Position numbers and translations under genes: made by a program. This document shows, in pieces, positions 44,942-55,891 of a DNA stretch of 64,000 nucleotides. Below the pieces are notes generated by a model. That model worked only from the letters and a program-made list of their open reading frames with translations. It searched no databases and had not been told where the DNA came from. The DNA comes from Schizophyllum amplum. Lineage: Eukaryota; Basidiomycota; Agaricomycetes; Agaricales; Schizophyllaceae. The stretch covers positions 1 to 64,000 of the forward strand of contig VDMD01000072.1 of NCBI GenBank assembly GCA_007026445.1, in the 5' to 3' direction. Within the stretch, counting starts at the first letter, position 1. Each line of letters begins with the position of its first letter.

Positions 44942-46175
44942 AGTCGATGGCGCACCGCGCCTTGCCGTTGCGGAATACCACGACCACTGGGAAGCCCCAC
45001 GGGCTCTGAGAAGCTTCGATAACTTCCTTCTCAAGCCACTCATTGACCTGCTTTTCGATGACTTCTCGTTTCAAGGGCGACGCGCCGTAACCTGGGAGGG
45101 ATACTGGCTGGGAACCTTCCTTGAGCGGTATGCGGACCTTGGTGGGTACTTCGCCTAGTCGCCCCCCAACGCCGAAAGCACGAGCATTGCGTCGTAGGAC
45201 CTCCGCCAACGGACCCTTGTATTCGTTGGGTATATCAGGACCCAGGTTGACGAGTTCGTCGACGGGCAAGTCCGGCAGAGGCTCATCTGGTAAAGCCGTC
45301 GTCTTGGGTCCCCACAACTCCTCTTCAGCGTCGCCCGCTTTGTCTCCTGGGGGACAGGGACCGGTGCCTGCCGACGCGACTGGTGCAGGCGGCGCATGAA
45401 GATCCTGCTGCCGCAAGGAACCCTGGATCACCGTCTCGATGACCTCCAAAGACGCCGCATATCGTTGGCGCTCTTCGTCATTGACCGGCTTGTCAATCCA
45501 GTCGTCGGGGCTGCACAAGTAACCGACGATGTCACCTTTACGAATAAAGTGAGGGCGAGAGCCGGGGTTCGCCATCGGGACATAAGGAGAGGAGGAGTTC
45601 ACCCAAGTGAGGGGGGCGGCCATGACGGAGCTGTCTTCCGTACCGATCGCCAAACGGTCAATCAGCCAGTCATCCCTATCTTCCATAGGCGCGTCGATGC
45701 GTATGTTGTGAACGCTACCTTGCACGATAATATAATCGTCGGCAGCGTAGACTGGTACGGGGTCGGCTTTCGAACGCCGTGCCTTAGCCTTGGCCCGTTT
45801 CCGGCCACGAGCGCGCACAAATGACTGACTGTTGTCTCTCTTCAGGACCATGAAGCCGGCGCTGACTCGTCGAGACGACGAAGCGGGTATGACGCGACCG
45901 GAACGGCCTACTCGCACCGAAGAGGTGCCGTTGGCGTAGCGCTGAACGCTGAGCTCATAGGCCGTGTGGAAATCCTCGCCTAGAAGTAAAGGCACTTTCA
46001 TGCCGCGTACGACGTAGGCTTCGACCTCGAAACATATCCTTTCGCCAGTGTCGGTAGTAGTGAACATCGAGAAGGTTGTGTACCCGAGCAGAGAAGCTTC
46101 ACCCGTCAGATGGTAGAGCTTCATCCTCATTCCTTCTCGTGGCGGAGGCAGATCCGGTACGGAGTTGAAGTATTC
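44942..46175 (-). pseudogene. gypsy 2 pol, middle part (protease end to start of reverse transcriptase)
   Basis: Carries the C-terminal half of the protease (EASLLGYTTFSMF, then VPLLLGEDF), a linker and the first reverse transcriptase block (WGFPVVVVFRNGKARCAIDL). It is out of frame with gag-protease at about 46174, where one base appears missing, and with the rest of reverse transcriptase at about 44941, where an extra T (AA on the plus strand) breaks the expected AIDYRRLN motif. Confidence 0.8.
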
Positions 46176-48454
46176 TTTGAAATTAGGGTTAAGTCGGCAC
46201 CGGAATCCAATCGGCCGCTTATGGGTTCCGCGTCGGGAGAGCCGATGGATACTGAGCACTGCAGAGAACGAGCATCGAGCGCACCATATCCTGCGGGATG
46301 GGAAGCGACCTTAGGCGCATAGAAGATGGGACTATCCGCCGCGGAGGCGCTGAAAGTCGGTACTTCTATCGCCCCATGTCTGTTCGCCGCGAAGGCAGCT
46401 GCCGATCCGGGTTTGGGGGAGGCTCGCCGTTCTCGCCGAGGTATGGGTGATGGGCTGGCCCATTGTTTGCCTTTATGCCGAAGGGCCTTAGCGTGATCTT
46501 CAGCACGGGAACGCCTCTCGTTACGGTTAGAGGCGGGGGCGGTGATATTCACGCTCATTGCCCAGGCTCCCGTACGTACGGCCTCGTTTAAGGTTCTGAA
46601 TGCAGAGTTCACTCCATCATAAGCGGAAGAAGAAGTAGATTGCGTCGACACAAGCATAGCGACATATTCACGATCCGACATATCTAAAAGTTCTTCGTCA
46701 AACTCCACGAGATTCGCACGGCGCATGGCGTCCCAACGGCCGTAGTGAGGGCAATCACGAGCGTAATGATTCGGGCTGGTGCAGATGAAGCAGTCGCCCT
46801 TGAGCGGCGCGATGTTACTCTTGACGTCGTCGCGGCGAGGGAAGGCGTGTCCGTTTATCGTACGACCCTTGGGCCAATCCGTCTTCCCTTGGCTCGGCTT
46901 CTGGGCACGCCGCGCATCGGCTGCGGCTGCCTCCTTTACCGGGGTCCTTTCCTCCAGCAGGATGCCTTCCTCGAAGGGGATCGAGTCGAGCTGATTGCCC
47001 TCGTCGTCCGGTATGACCTCTACTTCCACCGGCCGGGCTCCTTTCTTAAAGTAGAAGCGGCCTGGGGTGGGAGCGCTAGTAGTGGGAGCCGTGGCTCGGG
47101 AACGTTGATGTAAGTCCCACATGCTGAGCAACGAAGTCTCGAAGAAGTGTGCGGCGTTCTCGAGCTTGTAGACGTTGCCTTGGAGCTGCTCGTTAAGAGT
47201 CGCTCTCCACTCGGAAGGTATGTTCCGCAGTACCTCGTACACGAAGTTGTGCGTGTCGCCGAGGTTGTAGTGCAGGAAGTACGCCATGCGAATACGACGC
47301 TGTAGGTACTCCAGGGGCGTCTCCGTACGATTGCCCTTGCGGAACTCCATCTCGTTGAACTTGGTTGTACGGTCGCGGATCCATTGATCGTCCATAAAGT
47401 GGTCTCGGATCGCGAGCATGAGCGAGTCCCAGGAGCTGGTGATCTGTACGCGAGCGCCGAAGGGTAAGGTCCTCCACCAGGAATTGCCCGGTCCTGACCA
47501 TCGACGCGGAGCGTACTGAGCGACGCCGGCCTGCACGAGAGGGCCGAGGCGTGCTAACTCCTGAAGCTCGATGAGGTAGTCGATGAGGGTGGATCCCAAT
47601 CTGTTCCAAGATGGGATATCGCTCAACGGAATCTTCCGATTCATCTGCCACTGCTCTTCCTTCGCCACTGAAGGCGCTGGAGGCGGTAGCTGAGCGTCGG
47701 GATCATCCGCAGGCGGCCCGTTGCCGTCTGGGGGACCGCCAGGAGGGCCGCCGTTCGGAGCGGGGTTGCCGGGCCATCCTATGAAATGAGGGGTAGGCGC
47801 ACCGCCGCCTCCAGGGGGGCCTCCTCCTCCGGGAGGGCCTCCGCCTCCGGGAGGGCCAGCGCCTGGAGGGCCGCCTCCACCCGGGGGACCTCCCCCGAAA
47901 CCACCAGGTCCTCCAAATCCAGGGAACCCGGGACCACCGTTCGGTCGCCCCGAACCGCCCGGTGGTAGCCTTCCCGGTCCCGACAGCCCCTTAGGTTGGT
48001 TGGGCGCGGGTGGGCCGCCGTACTGACCGGACACGGGGACGGTGACGGTATGGCTACCTCCCAACTGCGTAGCGCTCAAGCCCTCCTCGATAGGGGCTTC
48101 GGCGGATGAGGGGTCGCCGCCTCGTCCGCCCAGATTCCAGTGCGGAGGGACTTCCCGTTCCAGGTTGGTGAAACGGGCGCGCCTCAAGGCCAGAGGAGCG
48201 GTAGCACTCGCCGCTGCAGGCGCTGCTACGTTCGACAGCTGCAACAATGGCCCCCCATCCTTCAATTCCGTCTCCTCGGTAGGAACAGAATATCCCATGA
48301 TGGAACGTACATGGTGTCGTCGCTGCCCCAGCGTGGATAGAGTGTCACTCGACGATCGGGGCGCCTGCCGCGGTTGCATGATAGATATAGAGGGTGTGAT
48401 GCGCTCGGGCATCGCTGCGTTCAGAGACTCCGTGCGAGAGCCGTGGGTGAGCAC
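46127..48454 (-). CDS. gypsy 2 Gag with N-terminal half of protease (775-codon frame)
   Basis: Gag of the decayed element. Order: acidic/Pro-rich N-terminus; a Gly/Pro repeat tract (GGPPGGGGPPG type) at about 160-235; a retrotransposon Gag region with FNEMEFRKGNRTETPLEYLQ near 375; a canonical CX2CX4HX4C zinc knuckle CFICTSPNHYARDC around 46755-46796; and LDSGADLTLIS of the protease just before the frame is lost (Asp codon at 46205-46207). The frame itself is intact. The ATG at 48454 lies downstream of a TATA-like box. Confidence 0.85.
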   Translation of the reverse strand: MLTHGSRTESLNAAMPERITPSISIMQPRQAPRSSSDTLSTLGQRRHHVRSIMGYSVPTEETELKDGGPLLQLSNVAAPAAASATAPLALRRARFTNLEREVPPHWNLGGRGGDPSSAEAPIEEGLSATQLGGSHTVTVPVSGQYGGPPAPNQPKGLSGPGRLPPGGSGRPNGGPGFPGFGGPGGFGGGPPGGGGPPGAGPPGGGGPPGGGGPPGGGGAPTPHFIGWPGNPAPNGGPPGGPPDGNGPPADDPDAQLPPPAPSVAKEEQWQMNRKIPLSDIPSWNRLGSTLIDYLIELQELARLGPLVQAGVAQYAPRRWSGPGNSWWRTLPFGARVQITSSWDSLMLAIRDHFMDDQWIRDRTTKFNEMEFRKGNRTETPLEYLQRRIRMAYFLHYNLGDTHNFVYEVLRNIPSEWRATLNEQLQGNVYKLENAAHFFETSLLSMWDLHQRSRATAPTTSAPTPGRFYFKKGARPVEVEVIPDDEGNQLDSIPFEEGILLEERTPVKEAAAADARRAQKPSQGKTDWPKGRTINGHAFPRRDDVKSNIAPLKGDCFICTSPNHYARDCPHYGRWDAMRRANLVEFDEELLDMSDREYVAMLVSTQSTSSSAYDGVNSAFRTLNEAVRTGAWAMSVNITAPASNRNERRSRAEDHAKALRHKGKQWASPSPIPRRERRASPKPGSAAAFAANRHGAIEVPTFSASAADSPIFYAPKVASHPAGYGALDARSLQCSVSIGSPDAEPISGRLDSGADLTLISKNTSTPYRICLRHEKE

Positions 48455-48704
48455 GAGATGCTGCGCGGGGTGCTGGACCAGCTGAAAGGAGCCTCGTACC
48501 GGACGTGGTAGCGTCCGACGGCAGGCTGTCTATGATATGAGCCCGTGTGCCAGGTGTGTTAGCAACCGACCACGGGCTGTCAATGATATGAGCCCTCCGC
48601 TGGATGTTTGAGCATCCGCGGGGGGCTAGGCGATACGGGAACCAAACGAGACGACAGACAAGATCAAAGGGTAAAAGCTATCTAGACAAATACATGCAAA
48701 CTGA

Positions 48705-48711
48705 CTATATA
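48705..48711 (-). promoter_or_regulatory. possible TATA box upstream of gypsy 2 gag
   Basis: TATATAG in element sense, 251-257 nt upstream of the gag ATG, in the place where a 5' LTR promoter is expected. No matching 3' copy was found, so this is tentative. Confidence 0.35.
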
Positions 48712-49913
48712 CCGGGTCGGACCGATGTACCGGGCTTCGGCCGTGTCCACCGATATCCCAGCCATACCACAACGCCCCCCACACGGGCAAGACCGGAACA
48801 TGGGCCCCAGAGTACAAGAAGAGGGAGGGAGGGTGGGGTTAAAAAAAGTTGCCTGTGCATTTTCTCCCCCGGGTGCTCCTCCCTCACTGTCCATTGCACC
48901 CGCTCGTTCACTTGAGGGTCTAGCCAGTTGATGTAGCGGACAGGTGGGCACTCTGCAACATACGCTGTGCAGCCCTGCACTCGTGCTGCCATCCTTCTCC
49001 ATCTCCTAAGTCCTCCATGGCTTCTCTGTCACCATATGGCATGCCATCCTCCTCCGTAGACCAAGCTCTGATATCCTCCCATCAATGCCTCAGCTTGCCG
49101 CAGCACCCCATGTATAGGCCTAGGCTATGCTCTGCAGCTAAGGCCCTATCCTGCTGGCAGCCTCTGCATAGGTGCAGCCCTCGCGTAGCTCGGGCATGGC
49201 CAGTGCACCAGGCAGGGGTGAGGGTATAGTATACAGATACACCCCACCCCCTGCCCCCCACTTTGAAGGTTCCTTGCAAGCGCCCAGGAGCAAGCAAAGC
49301 GAGGGAGCTTCAAAGTACCACAATGGGAGAACGGAGAGCATTGCGCATCACGATGGCCCCCCAACCAATAAGCGTGGATGAACGGGAGAGGCAGAGTTTC
49401 CAGGGAAGGTTGGCTGACAAGAGGGGTGGGTGGGTGGGCAAGAGGTTGACAAAAGAATGACGCGGCACCCAACGATGGATGGGATTCCCATATCCAGTGG
49501 ATCTAACCACTGAAACACTTTGCTCTGACCATGGAGTTAACCAGGGCATGGTTGCAGGGGTCTGTCTGGTTATATGCATAACCTGCCTAAAAGGGTTCCA
49601 TATGTATATACTAGGCATATAAGCCTGGTTCTGACCATTTAAAGGGGTTTTAAGCACTAGAGAGGCTGAAATTGATGGGAACCCGGTGTATACATGAATA
49701 AAATCATATCTCCATCAAAAACCGGCAATTCCCGTGCTCGTGATAGCCATGCGGGTGCACCCACTGCCACCCACACCCGGCCGCTCCTCTGCAGCTCCTC
49801 CAGACCATCCGCGTCTGCCGGTAATGTCGCTCAACCGTTTCGCAATTCGGCGCGCGTCCGTAAGCTGTCTCACCCTCCCGCCCAGCCTGTTCCTGCTCGC
49901 TCCCGGCGCCCGG

Positions 49914-50137
49914 CGTCGCTGGCTCTCGCTCCGCGGCTCGCCGCTCCTTCTTGCTCGCGCTCCCGGCGCTCGGCGTGGCTGGCTCGCGCTCCCGTGCTTG
50001 GCGTCGCGCCCTCGCAGTCGGTACCTTCTTCACGCCACGACACCCTGCGTCGCTGGCTCTCGCTCCCGGGCTCGGCGCTCCTTCCTGCTCGCGCTCCTGG
50101 CGCTCGGCGTGGCTGGCTCGCGCTCCCGGGCTTGGCG
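49914..50137. repeat. two-copy minisatellite, 90-bp units at 134-bp offset
   Basis: A unit starting CGTCGCTGGCTCTCGCTCC and ending GCTTGGCG occurs at about 49914-50003 and 50048-50137 with few differences. Each unit is itself made of shorter CTCGCGCTCCCGGCGCTCGG-like repeats. Confidence 0.8.
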
Positions 50138-50473
50138 CCCGGCCCTTGCTGTCAATTCCTCCCGCGGCTCCAGGTCCTGCGCATCCACGCGGGCTCGTGT
50201 TTGCAGCCGATGCGCCCCGCTCACGCTCCCAGCGAGACTGGCCTGGCTCGCGTCCGATCCAATTCGCTCTCCTCCTCTTCGGTCCTTGCAGCCACCCGAT
50301 CCACCGCCTTTGTCTAGGCCTGCGGCTCCCGCGCCCTCGTCCACTCGCCACGCGTCATGCTTGCGTCGCCGTCGTCCGTATTTCGCTGCCGTCGCCCTCG
50401 CCCGTGCCCATGTCGACCTCGCCTTCATCCTCGCAGCGCCATCAGCATATGCGCGTCGTACGTGTAGTCGCCG

Positions 50474-53400
50474 TCATGAGTGGGACGATGTAGCAGCGTT
50501 GGCTACAGACGGTACGTGCTCTGATGCTTCCGTTGCTCCCTCGGGAATCTCCTCAAATCCAGGCAGCCCGCGAGATTCCGCGAGCCAGACCTCTGCGTTG
50601 TCGTTAAGATGCTGCCAGTGGTCGAAGATGCGGCGCTTGGTCTTTCCAATCGGGAGATTCCATACGCTGCGAAAGTGATCACGCATTTGAAGCCATAGCG
50701 CGCAGTGCTTCAGCGCGTACGCTCGCGTCCCCGAATAATAGGCTGGCCCGCGCCCCAGATCGACGTCAGCCCGCGCACGCCACATCTCCGCCTCGGCCTC
50801 CAGACTGCGTAAACAGCGACGCATGTCTTCGCGCAAAAGCTCCGCCTCTTCGACCCAGCGGTCCTTGCGCGCCAAAGCTCGTGCCCAGAGATGTTGGATA
50901 GCTGACCGCTTGTCAGATATGTTACACGGTACATAGATCATAAAACTTACTCTTGTCGACTTCGTCCTTATCAACGGTAGCGTCGGAATATACCCCGTTC
51001 GCCGTCCAGATCCAGGACATTGTATGCTTGCTCGTCGACACATGCAGGTGTCGCGAGCGCTGCCTTCCGGCCGCAGCGAGCCGACGCGCAGCGTCGTCGT
51101 CATCGTCCTGCAACTCGCCCTCCAGTCGCAAGTCCTTGGCGAGGAGCTTCGGGAATTCGGGGTCATCGTCGACTTTGCGAAGGCTGAGGATGGCGCGTCG
51201 ATGTGCACGGTATGCCTCCGCGTCGGAATCGATCCGTTCTTGAAGCGTCGCGAGCATGGTATGCGCTCGCGTGTTGCTCTTCTGTCCTGTCAAGCTTTTG
51301 TTGCGGAATTCGATATAATACTGCTTGGCGTGCTGCTTTTTGCGAATCGCCTGCAGCGTGTCGCGCGCCGCTGCACAGCGCAGCTGCAGCTCCTTCTCTG
51401 GGAGGCCCTCGGCGCATGCCATGCGCACTCGCGTGGGTGGGAGACTCGAGGGCATCGTGACCGGCAGGCGCTCCGGGTCGACAGCGGTATCGGAGGCTGC
51501 ATCTGAGGATGTCGAGGATGCTCCGGGGATGTAGGTCTTCAAGAGGTCGTTGAAGGGCTTGAGTTTGTCGAGCAACGAGCGCCGACGATTGTTGATGAGC
51601 CCCTCAATGCTCATGGGAAGGACGGCGCGACCGCCAAGGTCTGCGATGATCCGACGCCTATGACCGATGCGTAAGCAACGCTTGTTGGGTACGGTGAAGT
51701 CTGACGTACTGTGCACCCTCCAAGCGCATGCCTGCAACTAGAAAGGCCGTCTGAGACGTCCCTTCAACGCCTGCCCGCCCAGCCTTGATCTCCTCTAGCT
51801 CCTCACGGTCCAGTCGCCGGCGTACTTCAGCCTCAGACAAACCCTCTTGATGTGTCGTCAGTCATTTGCAAACATGATATCCATGCGAGCGACTCACCGA
51901 TTGTCGGATCCGTATACGGACACGGCGAGGACCGGTCGCGTTTCCAGGCGGCGACGTTCTGCTTCCACTGTCGTAAGACAGGCGGCTCTATCGACTTGCA
52001 GATCGAGCGGAAGGAGTCGACTTGAACCTTCAGCTCATCGACGGAGACGATATAGCGTCGCGCGAGTAGATAGACTGATTCGCGGCGTCAGATAAGACTG
52101 AATTAACGAAGAGAGTTACGCACCTATGCCTACGAGCTTGCCGAAATTTATATTGTCCACCTTGTCCTCCAGCCAGTCGTGGCGTGAACCCTCGCCCATG
52201 TACTTTGTGGCCCATGCGAAAGGATTGAGCAGCGACCAGATACGCTCAATGGCCTCGCCGTCCGTGCGTCCGACGCCGTCGTGGTACTTCAAGGAGTTAC
52301 GGGTTCGGCAGATCTCCTCGTGAATTCCGCCGTGCCACACTGGCAAGCCGAAGATGATGTCCAAATCCTTCTCGTCCCATTGCAGTCTCCCCGGCATCTT
52401 CTTCATGCGCGCGAAGAAGTTTATCATGAACTGGCACCCGATATCGTAGGAAACGGTGAGCGCGGCATATCCCATGATGGCGACGACGGAGAGCAACACG
52501 TAGTCCATGTTGCAGTATCTATGGTGCGTGAGGTGGCGCTCTGGACATGGAAGATAGAACATACCTTTCGCCCTTTTGCAGATCAGCCAATCCGTGAGGT
52601 TGCACAAGCTCATGGCGAGCGCATATCGCCCCGGCAACACCCGACACACGGAGGCCGGCGCTGGCCTTGGTATCCTTCTCAACAAGGGCTTTGAAAGCGA
52701 TGCACGTACTCATCTCAAGCGCCACATCAGCTTCACGTACGACTGCACAGACGGTCAAACTCACATCGACCTCATTGACATAGCTGGCCAGATGCGCTTT
52801 GTACTCGTCCTTCTTGACAAAGTAGCCCATTCCATCCCCTAGCTCCGGGTCGTGACGTTCGTTGGCTCGAATCAGGTTCTTGAGACGGAAATTGGCATCG
52901 AAAGCGAGGGTTGGGCGGTAGAGATAGCTGCAGCGGCGTTAGCTTCGCGAACATGCCTACAGCGAAAAACATACGCACGCGTCACTCTCGTCGACGTCCT
53001 TCCAGCCCTCGGGTAGATTTACTCCCTCTCGCGGGCAAGCCCAGCATCGCCACGCCAGTCCGCCTTGCGCCGTCCCGCCGATGCCTGTACGGTCGTTCCC
53101 TCGCCCAAAGCGCTTAGCGCGCAACAGGAAGGTATACTGCCGCACAACACGATGAAAGGCTGCGCGTCGGTCCTGGAAAGATATGTCACTTGTGCCGCAT
53201 AAGAGCGAGTCCATGATTTGGACATACCGGTACTTTTCCGAGCTTCAACGCGTCTGTGCGTTCCTCGATGGCCTTAAGCCAGTTGTTGATGTTGACATTC
53301 GCGTGTACAGCAGCGAGGCGGAATGTATCCAACGCGTGGAACGTGATACAAGTTTCTGGATCCGTGACGGTAGCCGGATACCAGCGATTGCGAAGCAACT

Positions 53401-54390
53401 GGCGGACAGCGTTCAAGGTTCGGAGGCCTCGACAGGAGCAGTACCGGTAGTGTACGGTGTGCAGTATGCTGTCGAGTACTACCATCGTGCGCACCGCGGG
53501 GTCGGGACAGACGCAGGGAAAGCCGCCATGGCCGACTTGATAGATCAAGCCCATCTTCGCTAAGCTCGTTTTCTCCCAATACGATCCTGACCATAACTAC
53601 ACGTCGTGTAAGCAATGCAGACACGATAACGGGCTGTTCGGCTCACCTGAATAACATGCAACGGCATCGTGCGGTGTCGCTCAAGGCAACAGTCGGCGCA
53701 CTGCAGGAAGTCGCCGCACTCCCAGCAGCAGTAGATCTCGGAGACGCCGGCAGGACGCGGAGGATCAAGCGACGGGAGGGGAGGGTCGTCGTAGTCTGAC
53801 GCGTCGCTGTCTGCTTGATGTCCGCCAGTTGTATCGGCGTCAGCTTGCGTCGCTTGAGTCGTGCGTGGGACATCTGCGCTGGAGGGGGGGGGATTGGAGG
53901 CTGGAGAGTAGCAGGCATGGCAAGTCGTGCAGCGAGGATTGTCCTGAGCGTATCGCAATCCCTCCCCCCACATCATCTCCTCAAGGAAGTCTTGCTGCGA
54001 GGTCTCGCGCCACGTCTTCATTGGATCGTCCTGACCTGAGGTATTAGCATACGCTGGCCAAATCACTATCAATCCACACACCCCGTATGTCCGCTTGCGT
54101 GTTCGCTCGTCACATATCTGCTCGTGCGGCGCGGACCCGTCGCCCATGGACTCGGGAAACGCGAAGTCATCGTCGCCCTCGGTCTCCATTGGGTTCCAAG
54201 TCCTGTGCGGCGCGTCAAGGTCCGCTTTCTTGCGCTTCTTCGCTGGAGGTGGGATGTAGTCGAACGCATGACAATTGAGCCTTGCGCCGTCGGAGGACAA
54301 GGAGTATACGAGGTCGGGGGCATTGTCGTAGTTTGCTGAAGAGGCGAAGTCATCCCAGACATCGAGGTCAGCCCGTGCTCGGCGGGGCAT
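50474..54390 (-). CDS. KDZ transposase with CxC2 cysteine cluster (11 exons, about 1136 aa)
   Basis: Kyakuja-Dileera-Zisupton family transposase, expected to cut and paste DNA in the nucleus. Exons on the minus strand: 54390-54082, 54030-53647, 53596-53228, 53172-52979, 52927-52765, 52713-52565, 52518-52124, 52074-51898, 51845-51710, 51657-50951, 50901-50474. They sum to 3411 nt in one open frame; introns are 46-55 nt. The N-terminal CxC2 cluster (CCWECGDFLQCADCCLERHR) is the Cys-rich module that fungal KDZ proteins carry, followed by YQVGHGGFPC and NLPEGW. The core has FDANFRLK, CARHELVQPHG, SYDIGCQ and GRTDGEAIERIWS, which hold the acidic catalytic-type residues, then GSRHDWLED. The C-terminal half is helical and ends with SWIWTANG and a charged coil. 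No frame break is seen, so it may be functional. Element ends were not found. Confidence 0.9.
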
Positions 54391-54759
54391 GGTTGGAGGA
54401 ACAAAGCAGAATAAGGTACGTGAGCATGACTTCGCGATCGTGCGCTCGGAGGATCGTCAACAAAAAACACGACGTGACCGTCAACAAAGAGTCGTGCGCG
54501 CTTGGTCTTATTCCTCATTAGGAAATCTGATTGTATTCCATTGTGCGTGCGTTGTCATTCTACACTGCGCGTCGTGTTGGACAGACCGTATAATTGACTT
54601 AAGCTGCACCGGGTCAGATGCAAGAAACTAACATGCCAAGATATACAGGAAAGTACATGCAGATACGTAAGGTAGCTCTTTTTGGTGCAATGTCGGCCCC
54701 GCCGCCGCCGCAATTCCTTCATTCAATATATGCATATGCTGAACACGACCCAGTGCTAC
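54391..54759. other. intergenic gap between KDZ gene and gene D
   Basis: 369 bp, likely holding the KDZ promoter (minus strand) and the 3' end of gene D's transcript. No clear TATA box or TIR was recognised. Confidence 0.4.
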
Positions 54760-55891
54760 CTACTTCGTGAAGGAGAGAGAGGAGTCTTGCGAGGAGGGGC
54801 CAGGGGACGCCATCGTCGACGAGCTTCCCCAGACGGAGTTGCGAGACGGGGAGCTGTCGAATGACAGCGGCGCAACTTCAGTCATGTCGTCCGGGTCCGG
54901 GTAAAGCTCCTCAAACGTGTATATCCTAACGTGAGTGCAATCAGCAACAGACGACAAACGAAGCCGCAAACACTCACTTGCCGATCTCGGGCGCGACAGT
55001 TGTCCCCGCCGTACTATACATGAGATCCTCCTCGGTCGGATCGCGTCCAAGCTCCCATAGGAAGGTACCTCCTTTGACATTGTGCACTCCGGAAAGTCGC
55101 GTGCTGAACGCGGACGTCTGGCGCGGAGTGAAGTCGGTGCCGATACGCGTGAAGGGGATGTAGAACGGCAAGCCTTGCGCGGTGAGGAAAGCGCTATGCA
55201 ATAAGTCAGACGCGGGCATCGAATTCAGACATGAGTACATACCGATATGCGGCGCCGGTCAGCTTGTGCAGGTTCGCCGGGATTGGGCGACGTTGATCGC
55301 ATGTGAAGATGCGGTGGCGGTCTCTTGCGAGCCGTTGCAGATAGGCTTCCCTGCAGAAACTCGTCGATAAGCATCCAAGCCAAGCCAGAACAAAGTCCTC
55401 ACCGGTATGACTTTGCTAGAGAGCACTTGCCGTGGCCCAAGAACTCCCCAAATAACAGGATGCGACCTTTTTGAACGGCCTTCGCCGCGCGGCTGAGGTA
55501 CGGATGATGTCAGATAGACCACGCCAAAAGAAGCGAAGACTCACAAGTCTTCTAAGAGCTTAGGCGACCACGGAGCTGAGTGAGACAGGGTCGCCGGTTG
55601 GTCGTCGGCGGAGTCGTCGTCTCCGGGCGGGCTCGAAGGCGGACTGGCGCTGTCGGCATCACTGTCACTTGTGGCCGACTCCTCACCGTCAGCCTCGTCA
55701 ATGAGTGTGTATCCACCAGCGAGGATATGGTTGATGTCGACACTTGGGAAAAATTTCCGGAACACATCTGGGTACTGCGCGGCGAAGTCGGCGACCTTGG
55801 CGAGGCCTTCGGCGCCGTCAGGTAGGAAGGCGATGAGTTGGTCGTTGCCAAAGCTGATAACAGAGAACGGGAGGTTGTCTGGGAGATCCAT
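54760..55891 (-). CDS. gene D, hypothetical protein (5 exons, about 308 aa)
   Basis: Exons 55891-55545, 55492-55403, 55350-55243, 55193-54978 and 54925-54760 join in one frame (927 nt including TAG). Introns are 49-52 nt with canonical ends and branch sites. The start MDLPDNLPFSVISFGNDQ is chosen because it follows a pyrimidine-rich leader. An Asp/Glu/Ser/Pro-rich acidic stretch (about 70-110) separates the N-terminal part from a second region with KGRILLFGEFLGHGKCSLAK and FYIPFTRIGTDFTPRQTSAF. The C-terminus is Ser/Pro-rich. No signal peptide or membrane segment is seen. I do not recognise the family. It lies 369 bp upstream of the KDZ gene on the same strand, so it could be a passenger of that transposon or an ordinary neighbour. 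Confidence 0.75.

Larger units (their letters stand above)
41642..48711 (-). mobile_element. decayed Ty3/gypsy chromodomain element (gypsy 2), LTRs not found
   Basis: Reads Gag, protease, reverse transcriptase, RNase H, integrase and chromodomain from 48454 down to 41642. Two single-base frame breaks (near 46174 and 44941) and a reverse transcriptase active-site change mark it as inactive. No LTR pair was found: the 163 bp between its stop and gene B do not match anything upstream of gag. A TATA-like box 251-257 nt upstream of the gag ATG may mark the 5' LTR. It is a different lineage from gypsy 1, with separate gag structure and a canonical zinc knuckle. Confidence 0.85.
48455..50473. other. 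intergenic, no supported gene
   Basis: Contains two imperfect copies of a GGCTGTCWATGATATGAGCCC block near 48510-48600, an ACTTTGAAG...CTTCAAAGT inverted repeat at 49260-49316, and a GC-rich minisatellite at 49914-50137. A 314-codon plus-strand ORF at 49734-50678 is an Arg/Ala/Leu/Pro-rich product of the minisatellite and overlaps the KDZ 3' exon on the opposite strand. An unrecognised short minus-strand ORF at 48705-48992 is noted without support. Confidence 0.5.

Noticed and set aside
46150..46210. Programmed frameshift in the gypsy 2 protease
   Set aside because: The break lies within the protease domain rather than between domains, no clear slippery heptamer plus structure was seen, and a second break and the DIDD change point to decay.
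49734..50678. 314-codon plus-strand ORF
   Set aside because: Built from the minisatellite at 49914-50137 and overlapping the KDZ 3' exon on the other strand.
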